From the NCBI RefSeq assembly GCF_000024925.1, contig NC_013521.1:248001-312000 (forward strand): a DNA stretch of 64,000 nucleotides, written 5' to 3'. Position numbers and translations under genes: made by a program. The DNA comes from Sanguibacter keddieii DSM 10542. Its GTDB lineage: Bacteria; Actinomycetota; Actinomycetes; Actinomycetales; Cellulomonadaceae. Under the pieces are notes generated by a model. The model saw only the letters and a program-made list of their open reading frames with translations. It was not told the origin of the DNA and did not search any database. This document shows, piece by piece, positions 1 through 9,960 of this stretch (position 1 is the stretch's first letter; every line of letters starts with the position of its first letter).

Positions 1-1
1 C

Positions 2-613
2 GCCGGCGGGAGCGTGACCGTGACGGTGCCGCTCGACGCGAGGGCGTTCCGGCACTACGACGTGGGGTCGGGCAGCTGGCAGGTCGAGCAGGGCGAGTAC
101 GAGGTCCTCGTGGGCGCGAACGTCGACGACACCCCGCTCTCCGGGACGCTCGTGGTCCGCGGGACCATGCCCGCCGGGACGGCTGACCCGGCGCTGCCCA
201 GCTACCAGACGGGCGACGTGCAGTCGGTCGGCGACGCGGAGTTCGCCGCGCTGCTCGGCCGCCCGGCCCCGCAGGCCGCCTGGACCGGCGAGCTCGGTCC
301 CAACGACGCGCTCGGCCGCATGGAGTCGGCACGGAGCCCGCTGGCTCGCCTCGCCTACAAGGTGCTCGCCTGGCAGCTGCGGCGCAGCGAGAAGAAGGGC
401 ACGCCCGACCTCAACACCCTGTTCCTGCTCAACATGCCCTTCCGGGCCATCGGGAAGATGACCAACGGCATGGTGAGCACCGAGATGGTCGACGGCATCG
501 TCCGCATCGTCAACGGGCACCTGCTCACCGGAGCCGCGGCCACGGTCCGCGGCTTCGTCCGCAACCTCCGCGCCAACCGCCGGACCGCACGCGCACTGCG
601 CGACGCCGGCTGA
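2..613 (+). CDS. Glycoside hydrolase family 3 beta-glucosidase, C-terminal part
   Basis: The reading frame is open at the left edge, so only the last ~203 codons of a larger gene are seen. The first ~55 residues match the fibronectin-III-like domain that closes GH3 beta-glucosidases/xylosidases (AFRHYDVGSGSWQVEQGEYE, then VLVGANVDD). A ~140-residue helical tail follows (MPFRAIGKMTNGMVSTEMVD) of the kind found on cytoplasmic GH3 enzymes of Actinobacteria and Firmicutes. The catalytic domains lie outside the window, so substrate cannot be judged. The stop is TGA at 611-613, followed by a tandem repeat array. Confidence 0.85.
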   Translation, partial: AGGSVTVTVPLDARAFRHYDVGSGSWQVEQGEYEVLVGANVDDTPLSGTLVVRGTMPAGTADPALPSYQTGDVQSVGDAEFAALLGRPAPQAAWTGELGPNDALGRMESARSPLARLAYKVLAWQLRRSEKKGTPDLNTLFLLNMPFRAIGKMTNGMVSTEMVDGIVRIVNGHLLTGAAATVRGFVRNLRANRRTARALRDAG

Positions 614-660
614 CGGCGCCCGGACGCCGCGCCTCGGGCTACCGGTACGCAGGCCGTCAG

Positions 661-870
661 CACCGCAGCACCCCGCACCGCAGCACCCCGCACCGAAGCA
701 CCCCCGAACCGCAGCACCCCCGAACCGCAGCACCCCCGAACCGCAGCACCCCCGAACCGCAGCACCCCCGAACCGCAGCACCCCCGAACCGCAGCACCCC
801 CGAACCACAGCACCCCCGAACCGCAGCACCCCCGAACCACAGCACCCCCGCACCGCAGCACCCACCGAAG
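661..870. repeat. 15-16 bp tandem repeat array (about 13 copies)
   Basis: About thirteen head-to-tail copies of AGCACCCCCGAACCGC. The first units are 15 bp (AGCACCCCGCACCGC), later ones 16 bp, and a few carry a single G-to-A change. It fills most of the gap between the GH3 stop and the GtrA start, ending ~15 bp before that start codon. There are no spacers, so it is not a CRISPR array. It looks like a slippage-prone minisatellite that could alter spacing in the leader of the GtrA/glycosyltransferase pair. Confidence 0.9.
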
Positions 871-884
871 AGAGATCGCACATC

Positions 885-1511
885 ATGGTCACCCGTCTCA
901 AGGCCGCATGGAGCCGCTTCGCCGAAGCCCGACCGGGCGTCGCGCAGTTCGTCGTGTTCTTCGCGCTGAGCAACGGGGTGACCGCCCTGCAGCTCGCACT
1001 GATGCCGCTCGTCAAGTGGGCTTTCAGCCACACCGCTCTCATCGACACGGCGTTCCAGCACTGGCAGATCGGGTCCAACACCGACGGCTCGGTGTACTAC
1101 GTCTTCGACTACGCGGCGGGCGCCCTGCCGCTCGGCGGTGGGGGTCTGGCATACTTCCTCGCGGTCCAGATCACCATCCTCGTGGCGCAGGTCATCAACT
1201 TCTTCGCCCAGCGGAACATCACGTTCAAGTCGAACAGCAGCGTCGGCCGGGCGGCGTTCTGGTACCTCGTGGCGTACGTCCTCATCACCATCGGTGCCGC
1301 GGCCCTGCAGGGCCTCTACAAGGCGCCGATCTACGACCTGTTCATCGACACCTGGGGGCTCGGTGGGACGGGTGAGACGCTCGCCGACTTCGTCACCGTC
1401 ATCATCAACAGCGCGATCTCCTTCTGGGTGTTCTTCCCGATCTTCAAGGTGATCTTCAAGTCCGACCCCGTCACCGATATCGCCTCAGAGCCGAGCGAGC
1501 AGAAGTCATGA
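885..1511 (+). CDS. GtrA-like membrane protein
   Basis: 208-residue polytopic protein with four hydrophobic segments (about residues 20-45, 85-115, 122-145, 165-190). It resembles the GtrA/DPMS family, small membrane proteins thought to help flip or present polyprenyl-phosphate-linked sugars for cell-envelope glycosylation. The conserved loop is seen as NFFAQRNITFKSNSS after the second long segment, like the NFxxNRxxTF signature. A purine-rich stretch (GAAGAGAG) precedes the ATG. Its stop overlaps the start of the following GT2 gene (ATGA at 1508-1511), and pairing with a GT2 is typical of the family. Confidence 0.82.
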   Translation: MVTRLKAAWSRFAEARPGVAQFVVFFALSNGVTALQLALMPLVKWAFSHTALIDTAFQHWQIGSNTDGSVYYVFDYAAGALPLGGGGLAYFLAVQITILVAQVINFFAQRNITFKSNSSVGRAAFWYLVAYVLITIGAAALQGLYKAPIYDLFIDTWGLGGTGETLADFVTVIINSAISFWVFFPIFKVIFKSDPVTDIASEPSEQKS

Positions 1512-2662
1512 CCACCCAGGCGCACGTCCCCACCCGTACCCGTCACGGCTGGCCGGGATCCCGTCGACGGGGTGCGACACCCGGGCCTCGGGCCGGCGTG
1601 TCCGGCGCTCCCGTCGGCGGGGTCGACGTCCTCGCCCCGGTCCCCGAGCCGCTGCTGTCGGTCATCGTCCCGAGCTACAACTCGCAGGACTACCTCGACC
1701 GGTGCCTCGACACGCTCGTGGCTGCCGGGTCCGAGCTGGAGATCATCGTGGTCGACGACGGCTCGACCGACGGGACCGCAGCCCTCGCCCAGACCTACGT
1801 CGACCGGTTCCCCGGCGTGGTGGTGCTCGTGAGCAAGCCGAACGGCGGGCACGGGTCGGCGATCAACACCGGGCTGGCTCGGGCGCGTGGGCGCTACCTC
1901 AAGGTCGTCGACAGCGACGACTGGGTCGACGAGACGGCGCTCGCCCAGGTGCTCGACACGCTCCGCGGGTTCGCGGCGTCGGGGTCGGACGTCGACCTCG
2001 TGGTGTCGAACTTCGTCTACGAGAAGGTCGGCAAGCGCCGGAAGGTGGCGGTGCGCTACCGCAACGCCCTGCCGCGAGGCCGCGTGTTCTCCTGGTCGGA
2101 GACGCACCGGTTCCGCAAGCGCCAGTACCTGCTCATGCACTCGATGATCTACCGCACCGGTCTGCTCCGCGAGGTCGGGCTCGAGCTGCCCGAGCACACG
2201 TTCTACGTCGACAACCTCTACGCCTTCGTGCCGCTCGCGAAGGTGAGGTCCGCGTTCTACCTCGACGTCGACCTCTACCGGTACTTCATCGGCCGCGAGG
2301 ACCAGTCGGTCCACGAGTCGGTCATGCTCAAGCGCCTCGACCAGCAGCTCCGGGTCAACTGGATGATGCTGCGGCACGTGCGGTCGACCGAGGTCGAGGA
2401 CAAGCGCATGCGCGCCTACCGGATGCACTACGTCCGGATCATCTGCGCGGTGTCGTCGATCCTGCTCATCCGCTCGGGCACGCAGGCCTCGCTCGCCGAG
2501 AAGGACCAGCTGTGGGCTGAGATCCGCCGCGAGGACCCGCGTCTCTACCGCCGCCTGCGCTGGAGCGCGCTCGGCCAGATCACCAACCTCCCCGGCCCCG
2601 CCGGGCGGCGCGTGTCGGTGCTCGCCTACCGGGTGGCCCAGCGGGTCGTCGGGTTCAGCTAG
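1508..2662 (+). CDS. Family 2 glycosyltransferase
   Basis: 384-residue GT-A fold enzyme. After a ~47-residue low-complexity N-terminus comes LLSVIVPSYNSQDYLDRCL, then VVDDGSTDGT for nucleotide-sugar binding and VDSDDW, the DxD-type metal site. There is no obvious transmembrane anchor, so it probably acts at the inner membrane face with the upstream GtrA protein, to which it is coupled by a 4-bp ATGA overlap. The C-terminal ~130 residues are basic (KRQYLLMHSMIYR) and may bind membrane or acceptor. Donor and acceptor sugars cannot be read from sequence. Confidence 0.88.
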   Translation: MTTQAHVPTRTRHGWPGSRRRGATPGPRAGVSGAPVGGVDVLAPVPEPLLSVIVPSYNSQDYLDRCLDTLVAAGSELEIIVVDDGSTDGTAALAQTYVDRFPGVVVLVSKPNGGHGSAINTGLARARGRYLKVVDSDDWVDETALAQVLDTLRGFAASGSDVDLVVSNFVYEKVGKRRKVAVRYRNALPRGRVFSWSETHRFRKRQYLLMHSMIYRTGLLREVGLELPEHTFYVDNLYAFVPLAKVRSAFYLDVDLYRYFIGREDQSVHESVMLKRLDQQLRVNWMMLRHVRSTEVEDKRMRAYRMHYVRIICAVSSILLIRSGTQASLAEKDQLWAEIRREDPRLYRRLRWSALGQITNLPGPAGRRVSVLAYRVAQRVVGFS

Positions 2663-2672
2663 AGCGGCAGGG

Positions 2673-2880
2673 TGTGGTCGGTGCTGGTGCTGGTGCGGGT
2701 GAGGCTGTGAGGGTGTGGTCGCGTTGGTGCGGGTGCGGGTGCGGGTGCGGGTGCGGGTGCGGGTGTGAGGGTGCGGCTGTGAGGGTGTGGTCGCGGGTGT
2801 GCGGGTGTGGTCGCGCTGGTGCGGCTGTACGGCTGGGTGGGTACGGCCGTCGTGCGGCTGGTGCGGCTGCGGGGTCGTGG
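2673..2880. repeat. Degenerate GGTGCGGGTG-type low-complexity tract
   Basis: The gap between the convergent glycosyltransferase and DUF222 genes is an irregular array of GGTGCG, GGTGTG and GGCTGT hexamers. The strand bias (G-rich on +) is strong. No hairpin terminator is obvious, although G-rich DNA could itself stall polymerase. Frames through it look like artefacts. Confidence 0.75.
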
Positions 2881-2908
2881 TGGTGCGGTTGCTGCGAGCT
2901 ACCAGCAG

Positions 2909-4726
<1,818 letters not shown>

Positions 4727-5000
4727 GCGAGGAATCTACCGATCGCCACTGACAGTCGCGGAGGCGGACAGGCCGAGTGCTGCCCGTCCGGCTCGTGCCG
4801 GCCGCCGCGCCGCCGTTCTTCCTCGTGGTGGCGAGGTGCCCTCACCCGACCGACGCCTGCGTCGTCCCGCCCGTGCTCTCCGCCACACGCCGGCGCACGC
4901 TACCCCGCGCCCACGCGGGTAGCGGAGGCGTCGCTGTTTGGCCAGCCCGCGGCCGCGCGGCTAGACCAGAGGTTCCCCCGATCCCTCTGAGGAGGACCCT

Positions 5001-6893
5001 GTGCCCCGACTGGCCACTGCCAGCCTCGTGCTCTCCGTCGCTCTCGCGACGGCCACCTTCACCGCCCCGGCGGTCGCCGCCCCGGTGCCGACCACGGGCA
5101 CCCCGGCGCCCGCCGACGCTCGACCCGCACCCGCACCCGCACCCGCGCTCGACCTCCCTCGCGACCCGGACAAGAGCATCGCGTTCTACGCAGGTGCGAA
5201 CACGACCGCCTCCGGGAACACCATGCTCGGCGGCTTCGGCCACGAGCCCTCGAGCCACTGGGTCGAGATCGTGCCCCGCCAGCAGCACCCGGCCGGCTCG
5301 ACCATCACGGTCGGTGCCACCGAGGACGCCGAGATGCCCGGCGTGCTCACCGAGATCCCGCAGGTGGAGGAGACGGCGCGCTACATCACGTCGAGCTACT
5401 CCGAGTTCGCCGGCTTCCCGGCGCCGCTGACCAACGGTGGTCTCAACGAGCACGGCGTCGCCGCCCGCGACGTCTGGTCCAACTCCCGTGAAGAGCTGTG
5501 GGACATGACCCCGCTCGACCAGACGGGCCCGAGCTACAGCGACCTGTCGCGCATCGCGATGGAGCGCGCGACCTCGGCGCGCGACGCTGTCGACATCCTC
5601 GGAGACCTCGTCGACGAGCACGGGTACACCACCTACGGCGGCAACTCCCACCTGTTCGCCGACGCCGAGGAGGGCTGGGTCTTCGTCGAGTTCTCGGGCG
5701 GTGAGGGTCTCTGGGCGGCCGAGCGGCTCGGCCCGGACGACGTCCGCGTCTCCTACCCCGGCTACATCCGGGACTTCCCCGTCGACGCGGTCGGGGGAGA
5801 CGACCCGGACTACCGCGGCTCGGACAACCTGCTCGACGTCGCGGTCGAGCAGGGGTGGTGGAGCGCCGACCAGGGCGACACGATCGACCTGCAGGCTGTC
5901 TACGGCCAGCCGTTCCCGACCGACGAGTTCGCCGTCGGCACCGTCGCCTCGGCCGACGACACCGCGCCGTACCGCAACCCGCTCTCCCTCGAGGAGGAGC
6001 TGCGCTCGATGGACGACCTCACCCTCGAGGACGCGATGCGGTTCGTCCGTGACCCCCGCTGGTCGGACGACCGTGCGGGCTACGGGCAGGTCGCCGAGAT
6101 CCGCAGCGACGTCGAGGACGCCGGGCTGCACACGCTGTGGCTGGCCCCGACGGCGGCCGTGACCGCGCCGTACGTCCCGATCATGATCGGCTCGCAGGAG
6201 GTGCCGGTCGAGTACAGCCAGCACCGCTACCTCACCTCGGGTGCCGCGTCGACGTACCTCGAGCCGGAGTACGCCGAGCAGGAGGCCACGGAGTACGCGA
6301 CGCAGACCTACAAGCGCCTTATGTACATCACGTGCTCGCGGCCCGAGGACTACCTCGGCGAGGTGACCGCGAACCTCGAGGGCATGGACGCCCGCTCGAT
6401 CGCGCAGTGGCGCGAGACGATCGCCGACGCCGAGACGCTGTACGCCGACGGCGACGCCGTGGGTGCCGAGGCGCTCCTCACCGACCTCACGGTCGAGCGC
6501 GCTGACGAGGGCCTCGCCCTCGGGGGATACCTCCTGGACGACCTGATCCAGCGCAGCAAGGACGACGGCGGGATCCACGTCCCGCAGGTCGAGGTCCCGG
6601 CCGGGACCACGGCGTCGTCGCGCAGCCTCGACATGTCCTTCGAGGGAGCGACCTCCCGGGACCGGATGAGCTGCGACATGGGTGGCGGCTGGGCGGACGG
6701 CAGCACCGCCGACCGCCAGGGGAGCTACGGCGACCCGGACGCGGTCGTCGACTACCGCGGTGCGTCCGCCGACGCGGGCGCCGGGCAGGCGTCCTCGACC
6801 ACGGCCTGGTGGGCTATCGGCGCAGGCGTGGCCGGCCTCGGCCTGGGTGCGCTGCTCACGGTCCTGGTGACGCGCGGGCGCCGGACGGCCTGA
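5001..6893 (+). CDS. Secreted C69-family (U34) dipeptidase-like protein, membrane-anchored
   Basis: 630 residues. GTG start chosen for the strong GAGGAGG eight bases upstream and the signal peptide that follows (ATFTAPAVAAP). A Pro/Ala-rich spacer precedes the Ntn-hydrolase core. The block SIAFYAGANTTASGNTML aligns with the N-terminal nucleophile region of C69 dipeptidases, normally CTTxLxGKxAT.DGST, so the catalytic Cys position holds Ser. Later family blocks are present (GGLNEHGVAARD, TYGGNSHLFADAEEGW, EYSQHRYL). A C-terminal segment (WWAIGAGVAGLGLGALLTVL) before RGRR should anchor it in the membrane facing outward. Substrate is unknown; peptide hydrolysis is inferred from the family. Confidence 0.82.
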   Translation: MPRLATASLVLSVALATATFTAPAVAAPVPTTGTPAPADARPAPAPAPALDLPRDPDKSIAFYAGANTTASGNTMLGGFGHEPSSHWVEIVPRQQHPAGSTITVGATEDAEMPGVLTEIPQVEETARYITSSYSEFAGFPAPLTNGGLNEHGVAARDVWSNSREELWDMTPLDQTGPSYSDLSRIAMERATSARDAVDILGDLVDEHGYTTYGGNSHLFADAEEGWVFVEFSGGEGLWAAERLGPDDVRVSYPGYIRDFPVDAVGGDDPDYRGSDNLLDVAVEQGWWSADQGDTIDLQAVYGQPFPTDEFAVGTVASADDTAPYRNPLSLEEELRSMDDLTLEDAMRFVRDPRWSDDRAGYGQVAEIRSDVEDAGLHTLWLAPTAAVTAPYVPIMIGSQEVPVEYSQHRYLTSGAASTYLEPEYAEQEATEYATQTYKRLMYITCSRPEDYLGEVTANLEGMDARSIAQWRETIADAETLYADGDAVGAEALLTDLTVERADEGLALGGYLLDDLIQRSKDDGGIHVPQVEVPAGTTASSRSLDMSFEGATSRDRMSCDMGGGWADGSTADRQGSYGDPDAVVDYRGASADAGAGQASSTTAWWAIGAGVAGLGLGALLTVLVTRGRRTA

Positions 6894-6921
6894 GTCGTCC
6901 GACCGCGTGACCGCGTGACCT

Positions 6922-6959
6922 GCCGACGGCGTGACGGGTGCTCCCGGCACGCCGTCGGC
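6922..6959. terminator. Bidirectional hairpin terminator
   Basis: Perfect 12-bp inverted repeat (GCCGACGGCGTG / CACGCCGTCGGC) with a 14-nt loop, between the convergent C69 peptidase and VOC genes. There is no T-run, as is usual in high-GC actinobacteria. It probably ends both transcripts. Confidence 0.75.
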
Positions 6960-6972
6960 GGTGCCGTGGGTG

Positions 6973-7440
6973 TCACTGCGCCGCGGGCGCTCCCGCGACG
7001 TCGAGGACCCAGGTGACGCCGAAGCGGTCGGTGACCATGCCGAAGCCGGCGCTCCAGGCGGACGCCGCGAGGGGCTCGACGACCGTGCCGCCACCGGCGA
7101 GCACGTCCCACTGCTGCTGCACCTCGTCGAGCGTCTCGCCCCGGACGGAGACGAAGAACGGCTGGTCGGTGACCGTCGTGCCGTCGACGCGGCGGGTCGA
7201 GCCGGCGGCCGCCGCGGGTCCGGCGGACACCCCGGGGACGTCGTACGCCATCACGCGGAAGCCGTCTGCGGACTCGACCGAACCGAAGACGACCTGGTCG
7301 GCGCCGGGTGCCTCGGCCGGCATCCCCATGTCGCCGTACGTCGCGACGACGAGCTGACCGCCGAACACGGACTGGTAGAACGTCAGCGCTGCTCGGGCGT
7401 CACCGTGGAAGTTGAGGTGGGTGGTGGTCGTGATGCTCAT
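6973..7440 (-). CDS. VOC-superfamily PhnB/glyoxalase-like protein
   Basis: 155-residue vicinal-oxygen-chelate protein of the PhnB-like subgroup. The N-terminal beta-alpha-beta unit reads THLNFHGDARAALTFYQSVF and the C-terminal half ends AGFGMVTDRFGVTWVLDV, the usual family ending. The start is the ATG at 7440 with GAGGAG upstream; a longer frame to 7491 lacks family sequence. PhnB-like proteins are of uncertain function and often sit beside a WYL regulator, as here with the divergent gene at 7544. Confidence 0.85.
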   Translation of the reverse strand: MSITTTTHLNFHGDARAALTFYQSVFGGQLVVATYGDMGMPAEAPGADQVVFGSVESADGFRVMAYDVPGVSAGPAAAAGSTRRVDGTTVTDQPFFVSVRGETLDEVQQQWDVLAGGGTVVEPLAASAWSAGFGMVTDRFGVTWVLDVAGAPAAQ

Positions 7441-7543
7441 GGCTGCTCCTCGTGAGGCTGCGGCAGGGCGTCTCCCTGGCCGAGCCAACACTCACAGACG
7501 TCTAGGTCAGCTTCTGTCCTCGACCGTCGCTAGTCTCGGACCC

Positions 7544-8527
7544 ATGACCACCAGCTCCCGTCTGCTCAGCCTGCTGTCGCTCCTGCAGACCACGAGGGAG
7601 TGGCCCGGGGCGGTGCTGGCCGAGCGGCTCGGCATCAGCCACCGCACCGTCCGGCGCGACGTCGACCGGCTGCGCGAGATGGGCTACAGCATCCAGGCGA
7701 CGATGGGCCCCGACGGCGGCTACCGGCTCGACGCCGGCAGCGAGCTGCCCCCGCTGCTCTTCGACGACGACCAGGTCGTCGCGATCACGGTCGCCCTCCA
7801 GACCGCGGTGCTCTCCGGCGCAGGCGTCGAGGAGGCAGCGGCCCGCGCGCTCACGACGGTCCGGCAGGTGACACCACCACGGCTCCGCCACCGGGTGGAC
7901 GCGGTCCAGGTCGCTGCGATCCCACCGGGTACGAGGGGCAAGGCCTCGACGCCCGTCACGCCTGACCACCTCGTCGCGCTGTCGGCCGCCGTGCGTGCCC
8001 GCGAGGTGCTGCGGCTCGACTACGAGGCACCAGGCTCTCCGGCATCCGGTGCTGAGCCGAGGCCGCCGCGCCGCGTCGAGCCGCACCACCTCGTGACCTC
8101 TCAGGGCCGCTGGTACCTCCTCGCCTGGGACCTCGACGCCGACGACTGGCGGACCTTCCGCGCGGACCGCATCACGCTGCGCAGCCCCGGCGGTGCGCGG
8201 TTCGGCCCGCGTGAGGTGCCTGGTGGGGACGTCGTGGCCTTCGTCCAGGCCCGGTTCAAGGGCTCCGACCGCGCCGGCACCTGGCCCTGCACCGGCCAGG
8301 TCGTGCTGCACCTGCCGGCCTCCGAGGTGCTGCCCTACGCCGGGGACGGCGCGGTCGAGGACCTGGGGCCGGACCGGTGCCGGTTCGAGTCGGGCTCGTG
8401 GTCCTGGGTGTCCCTCGCTGCGTCCCTGTGCCGGTTCGACGCCGAGCTCGACGTCGTCGGCCCACCAGAGCTGGCCGACGCCTTCGCCCTCCTCGCCGCT
8501 CGAGCCGCGTCGGCCGCCGCGCGCTAG
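7544..8527 (+). CDS. WYL-domain transcriptional regulator (YafY family)
   Basis: 327 residues. The N-terminal winged helix (LAERLGISHRTVRRDVDRLR) is followed by a WYL ligand-sensing domain (YEAP...PHHLVTSQGRWYLLAWDLDADDWRTFRADRI) and a C-terminal WCX extension. Start ATG 7544 lies 7 nt after a TAGTCT -10 hexamer, suggesting a leaderless transcript. It is divergent from the VOC gene across a 103-bp gap, the common arrangement for local regulation of the neighbour. Its 3' end carries a 17-bp duplication that includes the stop codon. Confidence 0.88.
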   Translation: MTTSSRLLSLLSLLQTTREWPGAVLAERLGISHRTVRRDVDRLREMGYSIQATMGPDGGYRLDAGSELPPLLFDDDQVVAITVALQTAVLSGAGVEEAAARALTTVRQVTPPRLRHRVDAVQVAAIPPGTRGKASTPVTPDHLVALSAAVRAREVLRLDYEAPGSPASGAEPRPPRRVEPHHLVTSQGRWYLLAWDLDADDWRTFRADRITLRSPGGARFGPREVPGGDVVAFVQARFKGSDRAGTWPCTGQVVLHLPASEVLPYAGDGAVEDLGPDRCRFESGSWSWVSLAASLCRFDAELDVVGPPELADAFALLAARAASAAAR

Positions 8528-8552
8528 CCGACGATGCGCGCTAGCCGACGAT
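8519..8552. repeat. 17-bp tandem duplication across two convergent stop codons
   Basis: GCGCGCTAGCCGACGAT occurs twice head to tail. Copy one holds the stop of the WYL gene (TAG 8525-8527) and copy two holds the stop of the convergent acetyltransferase (CTA 8541-8543). In a single-copy ancestor both genes would have ended on the same palindromic CTAG. Confidence 0.9.
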
Positions 8553-9074
8553 GCGCGGCAGCGAGAGGTCGGGGTACGGGTCGGAGGCCAGGCGGGCGTG
8601 GGTCTCGACGTCGTAGCGCTCGTCGCCGTAGCGGAGCTTGGCGCGCTCGACCCCCTCGGCGACGAAGCCGGCGCGGGTCGCGACACCGCACGACGCGGGG
8701 TTGTTGACGCGGTGCCCGAGCTCCAGACGGAACCAGTCGCGCTCGAAGGCCCAGGCAGCGGCGGCGGCCAGCGCTGCTGACGCGTGGCCGCGACCCCGGC
8801 CGGCGGACGTGAGCCAGTACGAGGCCCAACCGGTGCCGTGCCGGGTCTCGAGTGCTGACAGCGCGACGGTACCGACGACGGCCCCGTCGACCTCGAGAGC
8901 CCACGGGCGGCAGGTGTCGCCCGGCGTCAGGCGGTCGGCGATGACGTCTCGCGCGGCCTCGACGGTCGTGATCTCGGCCGTGGGGAGCTGCGTGGCTAGG
9001 TCCAGGGTGGTTGTGCACGCGAGCAGGAGGTCGGGCGCGTCGGACGCACGCCAGGGACGGAGCAGGAGCGTCAC
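8541..9074 (-). CDS. GNAT family N-acetyltransferase (RimJ-like)
   Basis: 177 residues: an N-terminal LLLRPWRASDAPDLL strand-helix, a VDGAVVGTVALS central strand, the acetyl-CoA loop SAGRGRGHASAAL (Q/RxxGxG/A type), and the late motif HRVNNPASCGVATRAGFVAEG typical of RimJ/RimL-like enzymes. The start is taken as GTG 9074, where family similarity begins; the same frame stays open much farther upstream, antisense to the peptidase gene, but without family sequence. Substrate unknown: alpha-amine of a protein or a small molecule. Confidence 0.83.
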   Translation of the reverse strand: MTLLLRPWRASDAPDLLLACTTTLDLATQLPTAEITTVEAARDVIADRLTPGDTCRPWALEVDGAVVGTVALSALETRHGTGWASYWLTSAGRGRGHASAALAAAAAWAFERDWFRLELGHRVNNPASCGVATRAGFVAEGVERAKLRYGDERYDVETHARLASDPYPDLSLPRIVG

Positions 9075-9160
9075 GGAAGAGTCGGGCCTCTCGCGTCGGG
9101 GGACGGTCGTGTGGCGCCACGCTATCGCGCCGCCAGACGGCTCGCCGGCACTCCTTCCTC

Positions 9161-9904
9161 TCAGCCGAGCAGCCGTGTCGGGATCTGCTCCTCGACCGTC
9201 GTGCCGTCCGCGCTGCGGCGCACCCGCCAGGCTGACGCGCCGTCCTTCTCGGTGACGGCCTCGGCCAGCTCGGTGCCGCGGTAGACGAGACCGGTGCCGT
9301 CGTCGGTGCAGTGCGCCTCGGCGAAGGTGCCGTCCGCGACGAGCCGGTGGACGAGAGGTCTGCGTCCGTCCTCGGAGTCGTGGTGGACGCTGTTCCCGTA
9401 GGGGAGGAACCCGAGCGCATCGGTGACCGGGGCGAGCTCCGGCCCGTAGGAGTCTGTCGTCCCGCCCTGGAACCAGCAGAGCGAGCCGGCCGAGATCCCG
9501 GCCAGCACGACGCCCTCCTGCCAGAGGGTACGGAGGATCTCCGGCAGCCCGTGGGCCCGCCACACGGCCAGCAGGTTGACGACCGAGCCGCCGTTCACCC
9601 AGATCACGTCGAAGGACCGCAGGTAGGACTCGACGTCGTCGACGTTCGGCTGCGAGAACAGCGAGAGGTGGTGCAGGACGTACCCGGCGTCGCGGGCGGC
9701 CTCCTCCATGTCGCGCTGGAAGCCCGAGTCGTCCCCCGACGCCGTCCCGATGTTGCAGATGCGAGCGAGGGGGCCGTCGACCAGACCCCTCTCCGAGGCC
9801 AGGTCGACGGCCAGCGCCATCATCGGTCCGAAGGTGAACCGCAGGCGCGGGTGCGGGACGTACCCCGCGCTCGTCGCGAGGATCGTCGGGCTCGAGGCAG
9901 TCAT
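9161..9904 (-). CDS. Peptidase S51 (peptidase E-like)
   Basis: 247 residues with the S51 dipeptidase E layout: VIWVNGGSVVNLLA, the nucleophile elbow GISAGSLCWF (Ser in GxSAG), and a downstream His in YGNSVHHDSE. Family members hydrolyse Asp-X dipeptides or cyanophycin-type peptides in the cytoplasm; this length suits a peptidase E-like rather than a cyanophycinase. The ATG is 6 nt after TAGCGT on the minus strand, so the mRNA is probably leaderless. It lies 86 bp upstream of the acetyltransferase start on the same strand. Confidence 0.85.
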   Translation of the reverse strand: MTASSPTILATSAGYVPHPRLRFTFGPMMALAVDLASERGLVDGPLARICNIGTASGDDSGFQRDMEEAARDAGYVLHHLSLFSQPNVDDVESYLRSFDVIWVNGGSVVNLLAVWRAHGLPEILRTLWQEGVVLAGISAGSLCWFQGGTTDSYGPELAPVTDALGFLPYGNSVHHDSEDGRRPLVHRLVADGTFAEAHCTDDGTGLVYRGTELAEAVTEKDGASAWRVRRSADGTTVEEQIPTRLLG

Positions 9905-9930
9905 GCACCCACGCTAGCGGTCATCCCTCA

Positions 9931-9960
9931 GCCGTCGTCACCCACCGCCGTCGTCACCCC
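9931..9960. repeat. 16-bp tandem duplication at BCCT stop
   Basis: GCCGTCGTCACCC recurs with a 16-bp period; the second copy contains the reverse-strand stop of the BCCT transporter gene (TCA 9954-9956). Confidence 0.8.

Noticed and set aside
355-861. Minus-strand protein with GCCGSGVLRFGGAAVR repeats
   Set aside because: Produced by translating the minisatellite; no start signal, overlaps the GH3 end and has no family features.
661-870. CRISPR-like direct repeats
   Set aside because: Repeats of 15-16 bp abut with no unique spacers and no cas genes are nearby; it is a minisatellite.
2673-2880. Small Cys/Gly-rich protein in the G-rich tract
   Set aside because: Low-complexity translation of hexamer repeats without ribosome site or conservation clues.
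4842-7094. Long minus-strand frame opposite the C69 peptidase gene
   Set aside because: Arg/Val/Gly-rich composition and no domain; a GC-rich antisense shadow of a clear gene.
8541-9908. 455-codon single protein spanning acetyltransferase and peptidase E region
   Set aside because: Only the last 177 codons show GNAT sequence; the rest is an out-of-frame shadow of the S51 peptidase gene.
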